Assembly: GCF_024506435.1 (NCBI RefSeq)
Contig: NZ_JANIET010000001.1
Coordinates: 1,240,001-1,304,000, forward strand
DNA length: 64,000 nucleotides
Source of the DNA: Pantoea trifolii
GTDB taxonomy: Bacteria > Pseudomonadota > Gammaproteobacteria > Enterobacterales > Enterobacteriaceae
Direction of reading: 5' to 3'
This document shows, in pieces, positions 7,988 through 17,700 of this stretch. Positions within the stretch are counted from its first letter, which is position 1; the number at the start of each line of letters is the position of its first letter. The notes below the pieces were generated by a model that was not told the DNA's origin, ran no database searches, and saw only the letters and a list, made by a program, of their open reading frames with translations. Made by a program: the position numbers and the translations under genes.

Positions 7988-10021
7988 GTGAGTGTATTAG
8001 GATATCTGCAAAAGGTCGGCCGCGCGCTTATGGTGCCGGTAGCGACTCTGCCGGCAGCGGCAATCTTGATGGGTGTTGGATATTGGATCGATCCAGATAG
8101 CTGGGGCGCAGGTAATGCGCTGGCGGCACTGCTGATCAAATCCGGTTCGGCGATCATCGACAACATGTCCGTGCTGTTTGCCATTGGTGTGGCATACGGT
8201 ATGTCAAAAGATAAAGATGGTGCAGCAGCGTTAACCGGCTTCGTCGGCTTCCTGGTGGTGACCACACTCTGTTCACCGGCTGCGGTAGCGATGATTCAGA
8301 AAATACCGGTGGAGCAAGTGCCTGCCGCCTTCGGTAAAATCAATAACCAGTTTGTTGGTATCCTGGTGGGTATTCTCTCTGCTGAGGTTTATAACCGCTT
8401 CAGCCATGTTGAGCTGCCAAAAGCGCTGTCATTCTTCAGCGGCCGCCGTCTGGTGCCGATCCTTGTCTCCTTCCTGATGATCGTCGTCGCCTTCGTACTG
8501 ATGTACATCTGGCCGATCATTTTCGGTGGACTGGTAAGCTTTGGTGAGCACATCCAAAAAATGGGTTCAATCGGTGCGGGCGTCTATGCCTTCTTTAACC
8601 GTCTGCTGATTCCTGTTGGCCTGCATCACGCACTGAACTCGGTATTCTGGTTCGACGTTGCTGGCATTAACGATATTCCTAAATTCCTCGGCGGCGCGCA
8701 GTCTATCGCTGAAGGTACCGGTATCCCAGGCATCACCGGTCGTTATCAGGCGGGCTTCTTCCCAATCATGATGTTCGGTCTCCCAGGTGCAGCGCTGGCA
8801 ATTTACCACTGCGCACGCCCAGAAAACCGCGCCAAAGTCGGCGGTATCATGCTGGCGGCGGCTTTTGCAGCCTTCTTTACCGGTATCACCGAACCGCTGG
8901 AATTCTCCTTCATGTTCGTGGCGCCGGTGCTGTATGTGATTCACGCGGCACTGACAGGTCTTTCTGTGTTCATCGCCGCGAGCATGCAGTGGATTGCCGG
9001 TTTCGGCTTCAGTGCGGGTCTGGTGGATATGGTGCTGTCAACGCGTAACCCGCTGGCGGTGCACTGGTGGATGCTGATCCCACAAGGTTTGGTGTTCTTC
9101 GTTATCTACTACGCGGTGTTCCGCTTCACCATCCAGAAATTCAACCTGATGACGCCGGGCCGCGAACTCTCTGCGGGCGATGAAACTGATGGTTATGACG
9201 TCAATGTCGATAACAGCGGCAACGGTGAAAGCCAAACTGAATCGCTGGCACGTCGTTACATTGCGGCGGTGGGTGGCTCAGAAAACCTGACCCACATCGA
9301 TGCCTGTATCACTCGTCTGCGTTTGAACGTTAAAGATTCTGCGCAGGTTAATGAAGGTGTGGCTAAGCGTCTCGGTGCTTCCGGTGTGATTCGTCTGAAC
9401 AAACAAAGCGTGCAGGTCATCGTCGGTACTCAGGCGGAAAGCATTGCGATGGCAATGAAAACTGTCCTGAGCAAAGGTCCGGTTGCGGCATCTGCTGCCG
9501 CGTCAACGGCTGCGCCTGCTGCGGCTGTGAAATCACAGGCGGTGCTTAACCGCGAAAAACCTGTGATTGCTACGCTGCTGGCACCAGTAACCGGTGACAT
9601 TGTTGCGCTGGAAAATGTGCCTGACGAAGCGTTCGCCAGTAAGGCAGTCGGCGATGGTCTGGCGATCAAACCAACCGGTAAAACTGTGGTTGCGCCAACC
9701 GCCGGAACCGTAGTGAAAATCTTCAATACTAACCATGCGTTCTGCCTCGAAGCGGAAAACGGTGTCGAGATCGTCGTGCACATGGGGCTGGATACGGTGG
9801 CACTGGAAGGTAAAGGCTTCACGCGTCTGGTTGAAGAGGGCACAACGGTCACTGCAGGTCAGCCAATCCTGGAAATGGATTTAGACTTCCTCAATGCCAA
9901 CGCCCGCTCGATGATCAGTCCGGTTGTGGTTAGCAACAGCGATGATTTCGCTGGTCTTAATTTACTGGCAACCGGTTCAGTGGTTGCAGGCCAAACCCCG
10001 CTTTACGAGGTTAAAGGCTAA
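7988..10021 (+). CDS. nagE: PTS N-acetylglucosamine transporter, EIICBA
   Basis: Inner-membrane PTS permease that imports and phosphorylates GlcNAc. The 677-residue protein starts at GTG 7988 behind AGGGGGA. EIIC (about 1-375) is a multi-pass membrane domain with GITEPLEFSFMF; EIIB (about 415-490) has the phospho-cysteine Cys440 in IDACITRLR; EIIA (about 535-677) has phospho-His598 in EIVVHMGLDTV, preceded by EAENG. It is 29 residues longer than E. coli NagE (648), because of Ala-rich linkers between EIIB and EIIA. Divergent from nagB and controlled by the shared NagC/CRP region. Confidence 0.97.
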   Translation: MSVLGYLQKVGRALMVPVATLPAAAILMGVGYWIDPDSWGAGNALAALLIKSGSAIIDNMSVLFAIGVAYGMSKDKDGAAALTGFVGFLVVTTLCSPAAVAMIQKIPVEQVPAAFGKINNQFVGILVGILSAEVYNRFSHVELPKALSFFSGRRLVPILVSFLMIVVAFVLMYIWPIIFGGLVSFGEHIQKMGSIGAGVYAFFNRLLIPVGLHHALNSVFWFDVAGINDIPKFLGGAQSIAEGTGIPGITGRYQAGFFPIMMFGLPGAALAIYHCARPENRAKVGGIMLAAAFAAFFTGITEPLEFSFMFVAPVLYVIHAALTGLSVFIAASMQWIAGFGFSAGLVDMVLSTRNPLAVHWWMLIPQGLVFFVIYYAVFRFTIQKFNLMTPGRELSAGDETDGYDVNVDNSGNGESQTESLARRYIAAVGGSENLTHIDACITRLRLNVKDSAQVNEGVAKRLGASGVIRLNKQSVQVIVGTQAESIAMAMKTVLSKGPVAASAAASTAAPAAAVKSQAVLNREKPVIATLLAPVTGDIVALENVPDEAFASKAVGDGLAIKPTGKTVVAPTAGTVVKIFNTNHAFCLEAENGVEIVVHMGLDTVALEGKGFTRLVEEGTTVTAGQPILEMDLDFLNANARSMISPVVVSNSDDFAGLNLLATGSVVAGQTPLYEVKG

Positions 10022-10040
10022 GTCCTTGTGATTGAGCCAG

Positions 10041-10070
10041 AAGGCAGGAAGCGATTCCTGCCTTTTTTGT
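10041..10070 (+). terminator. Intrinsic terminator of nagE
   Basis: A 10-bp stem AAGGCAGGAA with GCGA loop and complement, followed by six T, 20 bp past the nagE stop. Confidence 0.85.
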
Positions 10071-10173
10071 TTTAAAACGACCAACAAACGGTTGTTTCCC
10101 TCCTGTGCTTTGTGGATCATACTCCGTTACTTCGTGGTACAAATCACCCGTTATAGTTTTTGAGGATTTTGAG

Positions 10174-11841
10174 ATGAGTGAGGCTGAAGCCCGCCCAACG
10201 AACTTTATTCGTCAGATCATCGACGAAGATTTGGCGAGCGGTAAGCACAACAGTGTGCATACCCGTTTCCCGCCTGAGCCCAATGGTTATCTGCATATTG
10301 GCCATGCGAAATCTATCTGCCTGAACTTTGGTATCGCGCAAGACTACCAAGGTCAGTGCAATCTGCGTTTCGACGACACTAACCCAGTAAAAGAAGATCT
10401 GGAGTTTGTTGAATCCATTAAGCGTGATGTGCAATGGCTGGGCTTTGAGTGGAGCGGCAACATTCGTTACTCCTCAGACTACTTCGACCAACTGTTCAAC
10501 TATGCGGTTGAGCTGATCAACAAAGGCCTGGCCTATGTTGATGAACTGTCAGCAGATGAGATCCGTGAATATCGCGGTTCCCTGACGGCACCGGGCAAAA
10601 ACAGTCCGTATCGCGATCGCAGCGTGGAAGAGAACCTAGCGCTGTTCCAGAAGATGCGCGATGGCGGTTTCGAAGAGGGAAAAGCCTGTCTGCGTGCCAA
10701 AATCGACATGGCGTCCAGTTTCATCGTGATGCGTGATCCAGTGCTGTATCGCATTAAGTTTGCCGATCACCATCAGACTGGCAGCAAGTGGTGCATCTAT
10801 CCGATGTACGACTTCACCCATTGCATTTCGGATGCGATTGAAGGCATTACGCACTCACTCTGTACGCTGGAGTTCCAGGACAACCGTCGTCTGTACGATT
10901 GGGTGCTGGATAACATCACCATTCCGGTTCATCCACGGCAGTACGAATTTTCACGCCTGAATCTGGAATACGCGGTGATGTCGAAGCGTAAACTGACTCA
11001 GCTGGTGAGCGAGAAGGTTGTCGAAGGCTGGGACGATCCGCGCATGCTGACCGTATCTGGTCTGCGTCGTCGTGGTTACAGCGCCGCTTCCATCCGTGAA
11101 TTCTGCCGCCGTATTGGTGTGACCAAACAGGACAATATCGTGGAGATGGCTTCACTGGAATCGTGCATTCGTGACGATCTTAATGAAAACGCACCGCGTG
11201 CGATGGCCGTAATGGATCCGCTTAAAGTGGTGATCGAGAACCTGCCTGCCGGTCACGAAGAGATCATCAGCATGCCGAATCATCCGAATAAACCGGAGAT
11301 GGGCACGCGTGAAGTGCCATTCAGTCGTGAAGTGTGGATCGATCGCGCGGATTTCCGTGAAGAAGCCAACAAGCAGTACAAACGTCTGGTACTGGGCAAA
11401 GAAGTGCGTCTGCGTAATGCATACGTGATCCGTGCCGAGCGAGTAGCGAAGGATGATGAGGGCAATATCACTTGCATCTATTGTACCTGCGACGTTGATA
11501 CGCTGAGCAAAGATCCGGCCGATGGCCGCAAAGTGAAAGGCGTTATCCATTGGGTTTCTGCGATTCACGCGCTGCCAGCGGAATTCCGCCTGTACGATCG
11601 TCTTTTCAGTGTGCCAAATCCGGGCGCGGCGGAGGATTTCCTCACCACCATCAACCCGAACTCACTGGAAATCAAACAGGGCTTCGTGGAGCCAGGTTTG
11701 CGTGCAGCCGATCCAATGGCGCCGTACCAGTTTGAACGTGAAGGCTATTTCTGTGCGGATAGCGTCTATTCACAGCCATCCAAACTGGTGTTTAACCGCA
11801 CCGTTGGTTTACGTGATACCTGGGCAAAAATCGGCGATTAA
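10174..11841 (+). CDS. glnS: Glutaminyl-tRNA synthetase
   Basis: Class I aminoacyl-tRNA synthetase that charges tRNA-Gln. The start at 10174 (MSEAEARP) follows AGGA by 8 bases and gives 555 residues against 554 in E. coli; an upstream in-frame ATG would add 23 unsupported residues. The HIGH-type motif is YLHIGHAK at about 38-45 and the KMSKS-type motif is VMSKRK at about 268-273. The C-terminal beta-barrels recognise the anticodon. Five tRNA-Gln and tRNA genes of its substrate family are encoded 9 kb upstream. Confidence 0.98.
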   Translation: MSEAEARPTNFIRQIIDEDLASGKHNSVHTRFPPEPNGYLHIGHAKSICLNFGIAQDYQGQCNLRFDDTNPVKEDLEFVESIKRDVQWLGFEWSGNIRYSSDYFDQLFNYAVELINKGLAYVDELSADEIREYRGSLTAPGKNSPYRDRSVEENLALFQKMRDGGFEEGKACLRAKIDMASSFIVMRDPVLYRIKFADHHQTGSKWCIYPMYDFTHCISDAIEGITHSLCTLEFQDNRRLYDWVLDNITIPVHPRQYEFSRLNLEYAVMSKRKLTQLVSEKVVEGWDDPRMLTVSGLRRRGYSAASIREFCRRIGVTKQDNIVEMASLESCIRDDLNENAPRAMAVMDPLKVVIENLPAGHEEIISMPNHPNKPEMGTREVPFSREVWIDRADFREEANKQYKRLVLGKEVRLRNAYVIRAERVAKDDEGNITCIYCTCDVDTLSKDPADGRKVKGVIHWVSAIHALPAEFRLYDRLFSVPNPGAAEDFLTTINPNSLEIKQGFVEPGLRAADPMAPYQFEREGYFCADSVYSQPSKLVFNRTVGLRDTWAKIGD

Positions 11842-11870
11842 TATTTTTGTCGCAAGCACGATATGATCAT

Positions 11871-11898
11871 GAAAGGGCGAGCAATCGCCCTTTTTTAT
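11871..11898 (+). terminator. Intrinsic terminator of glnS
   Basis: Stem AAGGGCGA, loop GCAA, complement TCGCCCTT and a T-run, 30 bp after the glnS stop. Confidence 0.85.
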
Positions 11899-12075
11899 TG
11901 TCTCGATTTAACCAGATACGACCTTTTATGCTGCTCCCTGCAATTAGCCATTAATTCCTTATTTGCGACTATTCTGACTTTAGCAAAATTAAACCATTTG
12001 CCAGTGTGAAAAACTTTTTTTCAGGTAGGCTATGCGCTCTCAGCCGTTGCTCTGCGGGTAATCAAAGGATAAAAA

Positions 12076-12471
12076 ATGACAAGTCTCGCCCTGGAAGCCA
12101 AACATAGCGTGGTGGTTTTACATCAGCTTATCGAACGTATTTTTAATCAGGCAGAAGGCAGTGATGACAGCATTGATCTGTTCTTGTCGTACTTTCATCC
12201 CGACTTCAAAATGGTCACGCCACAGGGTAAACAGCTTGATCTTAATGAGATGGAAACACTGTTTCGCCAGTTGCAGGGACAGCGTGAAGGGATGCGAATT
12301 GCCACCAGTGAGCACGCCATCATTTCGCAGCAAAGTGAGGAAGTCACGATTCAGTATCGTGAATTGCAGATGATGAATGGCACCAATCAGAGCCGCATTT
12401 CTCTGGCGGTGCTGGATTGCAGCACCGCCATTCCGCGCTGGCGCTACTTGCAGGAAACGCTCGTTGCCTGA
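12076..12471 (+). CDS. Small NTF2-like (SnoaL/DUF4440-type) protein of unknown function
   Basis: A 131-residue soluble protein with no signal peptide or membrane segment; start at 12076 behind AAAGGA. The pattern (an N-terminal helix with IERIFNQ, then FLSYFHPDFKMVTPQGK, and later strands around EVTIQYRELQMM) fits the cone-shaped NTF2 fold, judged by eye. No catalytic residue set is obvious. It is a single-gene unit between glnS and fur with its own terminator, occupying the place where E. coli has the chitoporin genes chiP and chiQ. Function is not known. Confidence 0.7.
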   Translation: MTSLALEAKHSVVVLHQLIERIFNQAEGSDDSIDLFLSYFHPDFKMVTPQGKQLDLNEMETLFRQLQGQREGMRIATSEHAIISQQSEEVTIQYRELQMMNGTNQSRISLAVLDCSTAIPRWRYLQETLVA

Positions 12472-12481
12472 TTTCAGATAT

Positions 12482-12510
12482 AAAAAAACCGGCTTAAGCC
12501 GGTTTTTTTA
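12482..12510. terminator. Bidirectional intrinsic terminator
   Basis: Perfect palindrome with AAACCGGCTT and AAGCCGGTTT halves flanked by A- and T-runs, between two convergent genes (the NTF2-like gene and fur). It can serve both. Confidence 0.85.
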
Positions 12511-12529
12511 TACTGCATAGCACACTCAA

Positions 12530-12979
12530 TTACTTATCGTGGAGCGTATCGTCTTCGCGGCAGTCTCCCAGAGCACAGTGACCATACAGGTACAGGCTGT
12601 GGTTGCTAAGCTTGATGCCGTGGCGAGTAGCAATTTCACGCTGACGCGTTTCGATTGATTCATCGCTGAATTCGATAACTTTGCCACAATCCAGGCAGAT
12701 CAAATGATCGTGATGATGTTGCTGAGTCAGTTCGAAGACAGACTTACCGCCTTCAAAGTTATGACGGGTTACGATGCCCGCGTCGTCAAACTGGTTAAGA
12801 ACGCGATAAACCGTTGCCAGACCAATCTCTTCGCCCATATCGATCAGGCGCTTATACAAATCTTCCGCACTGACGTGATGGGACTCGGGGCCGGGTCCCT
12901 GAAGCACTTCCAGAATTTTCAGTCTGGGTAGCGTGACTTTCAGGCCAGCCTTCTTCAATGCGGAGTTGTTGTCAGTCAT
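12530..12979 (-). CDS. fur: Ferric uptake regulator Fur
   Basis: Iron-sensing DNA-binding repressor. The 149 residues (E. coli 148) include the winged helix at about 1-82 with ATVYRVLNQFD, and the metal-binding dimerisation domain with the HHHDHLIC histidine cluster, CLDCGKV, and the second cysteine pair in CALGDCRED. One small insertion (GPGPES near residue 28-33) distinguishes it from E. coli. The upstream uof leader peptide of E. coli was looked for and not found in the same form. Confidence 0.98.
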   Translation of the reverse strand: MTDNNSALKKAGLKVTLPRLKILEVLQGPGPESHHVSAEDLYKRLIDMGEEIGLATVYRVLNQFDDAGIVTRHNFEGGKSVFELTQQHHHDHLICLDCGKVIEFSDESIETRQREIATRHGIKLSNHSLYLYGHCALGDCREDDTLHDK

Positions 12980-13081
12980 GCGGATATTGTCCTGTTACTT
13001 TGCTAGTCACTTGCGGCGCAGGGGCCTTGAATGTTTAGGTCAACGCGCATTCTCATTTGCGTCTCATTATAGAACTCAAGC

Positions 13082-13181
13082 AGTGAAATGAAAACCAAGG
13101 CAACGTCCTTAATCACCAAAGGTTGTAAGGATAACGTCACTAATGTCTTCAGGACGCTTGGGTTTTGGATTCCATTTCACT
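13082..13181. repeat. Long imperfect inverted repeat upstream of fur
   Basis: The left arm (13082-13110, AGTGAAATG then ACCAAGG and CGTCCT) and the right arm (13150-13181, reading CATTTCACT at its outer end) pair over about 30 bp with several mismatches around a 40-base centre. The element could fold as a large hairpin or be a decayed miniature repeat element. Confidence 0.5.
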
Positions 13182-13292
13182 CAGCCTCATTCTACTGCCA
13201 GAGGAATAAGCGGATGACCATTGCGGGTATTCTACAGATTTGCGGGGAAAAGTTAAAAAACCGTAGCTATTATTTTTATAGGAAATTCCGTT

Positions 13293-13322
13293 GCCCGATG
13301 TGAGGCAGCGCGCACATCGGGC
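13293..13322 (-). terminator. Hairpin at the 3' end of fldA
   Basis: A perfect 10-bp stem GCCCGATGTG/CACATCGGGC with a 10-base loop, 12 bp after the fldA stop on the minus strand. No clear T-run follows, so termination is likely but not certain. Confidence 0.5.
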
Positions 13323-13333
13323 AGAGCAGGGAA

Positions 13334-13864
13334 TTAAGCTTCAATAATCTCTTTCAGCTGCAACTCGTCGAAGATCTGCTTCACCCATTTCTCAACACGT
13401 TCGTTGGTCAATTCTGGTTGACGATCTTCATCAATTGCCAGACCGAGGAAGTTTTTGTCATCGGCGAGGCCTTTAGAGGCTTCGAAGTGATAGCCTTCGG
13501 TTGGCCAGTGACCCACAATCACCGCACCGTTAGGCTCGATGATGTCACGGATGGTGCCCATCGCGTCACAGAAGTATTCGGCGTAATCCTCCTGATCGCC
13601 ACAACCAAACAGCGCTACCAGCTTGCCATTGAAATCAATCTCTTCCAGCGTCGGGAAGAAATCATCCCAGTCGCACTGCGCTTCGCCGTAATACCAGGTT
13701 GGAATGCCCAGCAGCAGGATGTCGAACGCATCGAGATCTTCTTTGGTGCTCTTAGCAATGTCATGCACTTCGGCGACATCTTTACCCAGTTGTTTCTGGA
13801 TCATCTTTGCAATGTTTTCAGTGTTGCCGGTATCGCTGCCGAAGAAAATGCCTACGATTGCCAT
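13334..13864 (-). CDS. fldA: Flavodoxin 1
   Basis: FMN electron carrier that serves ferredoxin/flavodoxin reductase-dependent enzymes such as IspG, IspH, MetH activation and biotin synthase. The 176 residues match E. coli FldA. The phosphate-binding loop GSDTGNTENIA lies at residues 9-19, and the two FMN-stacking segments are PTWYYGEAQCDWDD and GCGDQEDYAEYF. Acidic throughout, as expected for docking. Located between ybfE and fur, as in E. coli. Confidence 0.97.
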   Translation of the reverse strand: MAIVGIFFGSDTGNTENIAKMIQKQLGKDVAEVHDIAKSTKEDLDAFDILLLGIPTWYYGEAQCDWDDFFPTLEEIDFNGKLVALFGCGDQEDYAEYFCDAMGTIRDIIEPNGAVIVGHWPTEGYHFEASKGLADDKNFLGLAIDEDRQPELTNERVEKWVKQIFDELQLKEIIEA

Positions 13865-14001
13865 GGGTTAGGTAACCTCTTGAATCCTGATTGTGAAAGT
13901 AAGTCAGTTGACTGCACAGTTATGCGAATAATAGCAGACCGGTAAAAAGTGCGGAACTTGTAAAGCCGTGACTTTGTGTTCCAGCGTGCGGTCTTCGCGC
14001 G

Positions 14002-14277
14002 TTAAGACAGTTTGAGCTGTGCCAGCAGCATTTGTTCAATCAATTCGCTGCGACTGATGTTTTGCTGATCGGCCAGCGTGCTGAGCGCGTCAACCGCCTC
14101 GCTCGACATCTTCAGCTCAACACGACGCAGCCCACGCACTTTATCGCGCTTGAGCTGGTTGCGTTTGTTGATGCGTAACTGTTCATCACGCGTCAGCGGG
14201 CTGGTTTTCGGGCGACCAGGACGCCGCTCGTCTGCGAAGAGATCAAGCGTCGTGCGGTCTGTCTGTTCTTTTGCCAT
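14002..14277 (-). CDS. ybfE: LexA-regulated protein YbfE, ribbon-helix-helix type
   Basis: A 91-residue basic protein starting MAKEQTDRTTLDLF. The C-terminal half (VELKMSSEAVDALSTLA then ISRSELIEQML) has the strand-helix-helix pattern of CopG/Arc-type DNA-binding proteins. The start at 14277 matches the E. coli N-terminus; an upstream ATG at 14370 would add 31 residues without conservation. E. coli ybfE belongs to the SOS regulon, but I could not identify a clear LexA box upstream here. Its exact role is unknown. Confidence 0.88.
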   Translation of the reverse strand: MAKEQTDRTTLDLFADERRPGRPKTSPLTRDEQLRINKRNQLKRDKVRGLRRVELKMSSEAVDALSTLADQQNISRSELIEQMLLAQLKLS

Positions 14278-14444
14278 GGTTTGTAAAACTGAGTGGGCGC
14301 GAACGGCGGAAAGGCGCTGCGCGATTAAAACATTATCGGCCCGACCACGGTGAAAAAATATCCGTGGCAAATTTTTAGCGCGACATCATACTCCAGCGCC
14401 TTCCCTGACGCCAACCCTAAAGCGCAAGCGGCAAGCTTTTGCTT

Positions 14445-15209
14445 TTACAGGTTAAAAAAACGCCGAACGGCGCGTAACACCGCATCGGGTTTCTCGGCGT
14501 GCACCCAATGTCCAGCGCCGCTGATCACATGTGCATGCGCCTGCGGGAACTGACGCAGCAGCGCATCGCGATGCTGATTATCCAGATAAGGCGAGTCGCC
14601 GCCGCGGATAAACAGTGCCGGATGCGGCCACGCAGGAATCTCTTCCCAGCCGGAAATGGTGCTGTAGTTATCCCACAGCACCGGCACATTAAAGCGCCAT
14701 TCGCCCTCTGCGAAAGATTTGAGGATGAACTGGATCACGCCTTCTTCATCAATATGCTGACGCATTACTTCAGCGGCTTCGCTGCGGCGCGTGACGCCCG
14801 CGGCGCTCACGGCCCGAATAGCGGCAAAAATTTCGTCATGGCGGCGCGTTTGGTAATCAACGGGCGCGATATCGATCATCACCATTTTTTCGATACGTTC
14901 CGGCGCGATGGCACTGAGCGCCATGGCGATTTTGCCGCCCATCGAGTGTCCTATCACACCCGCGCGATCGATATGGTGCGCATCCAGCGTTTCGACGATG
15001 TCCTGCGCCATCACGTGATAATTCATCTCATCGCTGCGTGCCGACAAGCCGTGGTTGCGCACATCAACCTGCAGCGTCGGACGTGCGTCACGCACCCCAC
15101 GCGCCAGCACGCCAAGGTTATCAAGGCTGCCAAAAAGACCATGGATCAATAGAATCGGTGTGGCGTCGGGGGCAGATTGTTCAGTTTGCAGACGGGCGTT
15201 CAAAATCAT
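14445..15209 (-). CDS. ybfF: Esterase YbfF (alpha/beta hydrolase)
   Basis: A 254-residue cytosolic esterase of the same length as E. coli YbfF, which hydrolyses acyl esters such as palmitoyl-CoA and malonyl-CoA in vitro. The HGLFGS oxyanion loop is near residue 24, the nucleophile Ser is in GHSMGG near 90, and the catalytic His is in GAGHWVHAEKP near 235. Transcribed away from seqA. Confidence 0.95.
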   Translation of the reverse strand: MILNARLQTEQSAPDATPILLIHGLFGSLDNLGVLARGVRDARPTLQVDVRNHGLSARSDEMNYHVMAQDIVETLDAHHIDRAGVIGHSMGGKIAMALSAIAPERIEKMVMIDIAPVDYQTRRHDEIFAAIRAVSAAGVTRRSEAAEVMRQHIDEEGVIQFILKSFAEGEWRFNVPVLWDNYSTISGWEEIPAWPHPALFIRGGDSPYLDNQHRDALLRQFPQAHAHVISGAGHWVHAEKPDAVLRAVRRFFNL

Positions 15210-15457
15210 GGCTAAAGTTCTTACGGTTGTGACCTTGGCTTAGGTTATCATGGATTCACCTGTCCAGCAGTCAGGCCGGAAGGCATTAGGGCATATTCCG
15301 ACTTTTGCCTGGAAACGTTGCCAACGCTATCGGCTGCCACGGATTTAACTTTATAATCCTTATGTTAGAACCCGCTCACGTTTTGCACGACTGGATTTTG
15401 CTAAGGCCGTTGCATTAATGCGTGGTTCTGTCATTTGCCAGAATCGTACGGAAAAAG

Positions 15458-15997
15458 ATGAAAACGATTGAAGTTGACGAAGAACTCTACCGTTATATTG
15501 CCAGCCACACGCAGCACATTGGTGAAAGCGCCTCTGATATTTTGCGCCGCATGTTGAAGTTCACCGCTGGACAGGGCGCACCTGCTGCGCCTGCCGCTGG
15601 TGTATCAGTGAAAGAAGCGCAACCTGCCAGCCGCGAAGCGCGTCCTCAGGATCGCGTCCGTGCGGTACGTGAGCTGCTGCTCTCCGATGAATATGCCGAG
15701 CAGAATAAGGCGGTTAACCGCTTCATGTTGGTACTGTCAACGCTCTATCGTCTTGATCCGGCGGCGTTTGCTGAAGCGACTGCCTCGCTGCAGGGCCGTA
15801 CCCGCGTCTACTTTGCGGGCGACGAGCACACGCTGCTGCAAAATGGCACCCATACCAAGCCGAAGCACGTTCCCGGCACGCCGTACTGGGTGATCACGAA
15901 TACCAATACAGGTCGCAAATGCAGCATGGTGGAACACATCATGCTGGCTATGCAGTTCCCACAGGAACTGACAGAGAAAGTTCGCGGCACCATTTAA
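15458..15997 (+). CDS. seqA: Negative modulator of replication initiation SeqA
   Basis: Binds hemimethylated GATC pairs, sequesters oriC and organises new DNA behind the fork. The start at 15458 (MKTIEVDEELY) gives 179 residues against 181 in E. coli. The N-terminal 33 residues form the multimerisation domain, followed by an Ala/Pro-rich linker (about 38-60) and the DNA-binding domain with TKPKHVPGTPYWVITNTNTGRK, here spanning about 135-158. It ends 24 bp before pgm, as in the E. coli seqA-pgm operon. A TATAAT lies at 15352-15357, but its -35 is unclear. Confidence 0.97.
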   Translation: MKTIEVDEELYRYIASHTQHIGESASDILRRMLKFTAGQGAPAAPAAGVSVKEAQPASREARPQDRVRAVRELLLSDEYAEQNKAVNRFMLVLSTLYRLDPAAFAEATASLQGRTRVYFAGDEHTLLQNGTHTKPKHVPGTPYWVITNTNTGRKCSMVEHIMLAMQFPQELTEKVRGTI

Positions 15998-16021
15998 CTG
16001 AAGCGTCAGGGAGAAGCGCCA

Positions 16022-17662
16022 ATGGCCAATCACCCCCGTGCCGGGCAGCCTGCCCAGCAGAGCGATTTGATTAACGTTGCACAATTAACCTCGCAGTATT
16101 ACGTCCTGAAGCCCGATGTGGCGAATCCGGATCATGCGGTGAAATTTGGCACTTCAGGCCACCGCGGCAGCGCGGGACGCCAAAGCTTCAACGAACAGCA
16201 CATTTTGGCGATCGCGCAGGCGATTGCTGAAGAGCGCAAAAAGAATGGCATCACCGGTCCATGCTACGTCGGTAAAGACACGCATGCGCTGTCTGAGCCG
16301 GCGATTCTGTCGGTGCTGGAAGTGCTGGCCGCTAACGGCGTGGACGTGATTGTGCAGCAGGACAACGGCTATACGCCAACGCCTGCTATCTCTAATGCGA
16401 TTCTTGAGCACAACAAACGCGGCGGCGCGCAGGCGGACGGCATTGTTATCACGCCTTCGCACAACCCACCGGAAGATGGCGGTATCAAATATAATCCGCC
16501 AAACGGTGGCCCGGCTGATACCAACGTCACCAAAGTGGTGGAAGATCGCGCTAACCAGCTGATCAAAGGCGAGCTGAAAGACGTGAAACGTCTGCCGCTG
16601 GATCAGGCATGGGCGAGCGGTCACATCGTTGAGCAGGATCTGATCCAGCCGTATGTTGAAGGTCTGGCGCAGGTGATTGACTTCGCCGCCATCCAGAAAG
16701 CCGGCCTGAAAATTGGCGTCGATCCATTAGGCGGCTCCGGTATTGCTTACTGGCAGCGCATTGCTGAGCACTACAAGCTGGATCTGACCATCGTTAACGA
16801 TGCGATCGACCAGACTTTCCGCTTCATGCATCTGGATAAAGATGGTGTGGTGCGTATGGACTGCTCATCTGAATGCGCGATGGCCGGCTTGCTGGCATAC
16901 AAAGACAAATTCGACCTGGCCTTTGGTAACGATCCCGATTACGACCGCCATGGCATCGTCACGCCTGCGGGTCTGATGAATCCGAACCACTATCTGGCGG
17001 TGGCGATCAACTACCTGTTCCAGCATCGTCCACAGTGGGGCAAAGAGGTTGCTGTTGGTAAAACTCTGGTTTCCAGCGCAATGATCGACCGCGTCGTCAA
17101 CGACATTGGCCGCAAGCTGGTAGAAGTACCGGTTGGGTTCAAATGGTTCGTTGATGGTCTGTTCGATGGCAGCTTCGGTTTCGGCGGTGAAGAGAGCGCG
17201 GGCGCATCCTTCCTGCGTTTCGATGGCTCAGCCTGGTCAACCGATAAAGACGGCATCATTATGTGTCTGCTGGCCGCTGAAATCACCGCGGTCACCGGCA
17301 AGAACCCGCAGCAGCATTATGACGAGCTGGCAGAGCGCTTTGGTGCGCCAAGCTATAACCGTCTGCAGGCTCCGGCGACTTCGGCACAGAAAGCGGCGCT
17401 GTCTAAGCTGTCACCAGAAATGGTGAGCGCTGATACGCTGGCGGGTGATCCGATCACCGCACGCCTGACTGCCGCGCCGGGTAACGGTGCGTCAATCGGT
17501 GGTCTGAAAGTGATGACTGAAAACGGCTGGTTTGCCGCGCGTCCATCAGGTACAGAAGACGCTTACAAAATCTACTGCGAAAGCTTCCTGGGTGCTGAAC
17601 ATCGTCAGCAAATCGAGAAAGAAGCGGTTGAGATTGTTAGCGAAGTACTGAAAAACGCCTGA
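16022..17662 (+). CDS. pgm: Phosphoglucomutase
   Basis: Interconverts glucose-1-P and glucose-6-P, linking glycolysis with UDP-glucose synthesis. The 546 residues equal E. coli Pgm. The phosphoserine Ser146 lies in [11 protein letters not shown], the Mg2+ loop is the NDPDYDRHG segment near residue 305-313, and the phosphate-binding RPSGTE is near 501. Second gene of seqA-pgm. Confidence 0.98.
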   Translation: MANHPRAGQPAQQSDLINVAQLTSQYYVLKPDVANPDHAVKFGTSGHRGSAGRQSFNEQHILAIAQAIAEERKKNGITGPCYVGKDTHALSEPAILSVLEVLAANGVDVIVQQDNGYTPTPAISNAILEHNKRGGAQADGIVITPSHNPPEDGGIKYNPPNGGPADTNVTKVVEDRANQLIKGELKDVKRLPLDQAWASGHIVEQDLIQPYVEGLAQVIDFAAIQKAGLKIGVDPLGGSGIAYWQRIAEHYKLDLTIVNDAIDQTFRFMHLDKDGVVRMDCSSECAMAGLLAYKDKFDLAFGNDPDYDRHGIVTPAGLMNPNHYLAVAINYLFQHRPQWGKEVAVGKTLVSSAMIDRVVNDIGRKLVEVPVGFKWFVDGLFDGSFGFGGEESAGASFLRFDGSAWSTDKDGIIMCLLAAEITAVTGKNPQQHYDELAERFGAPSYNRLQAPATSAQKAALSKLSPEMVSADTLAGDPITARLTAAPGNGASIGGLKVMTENGWFAARPSGTEDAYKIYCESFLGAEHRQQIEKEAVEIVSEVLKNA

Positions 17663-17675
17663 TTGGGCAATTAAG

Positions 17676-17700
17676 AAAAAGGCCGCTTAGCGGCCTTTTT
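17676..17700. terminator. Bidirectional intrinsic terminator
   Basis: Stem AAAAAGGCCGC, loop TTA, complement ending in a T-run. It sits between the convergent pgm and kdpE genes and touches the kdpE stop codon. Confidence 0.85.

Larger units (their letters stand above)
12980..13333 (-). promoter_or_regulatory. fldA-fur intergenic region with fur promoter
   Basis: A gene-free 354-bp stretch. On the minus strand a TATAAT -10 (13066-13071) and a weak TTTTCA -35 (13089-13094) are 17 bp apart and should drive fur. A GCAAATGAGAATG stretch downstream of it is a weak Fur-box-like match. A long imperfect inverted repeat (13082-13181) lies directly upstream and includes the -35. A hairpin next to fldA is listed separately. 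Confidence 0.5.

Noticed and set aside
12980..13080. uof leader peptide upstream of fur
   Set aside because: The short frames found end well before fur and do not overlap its start as in E. coli; no support.
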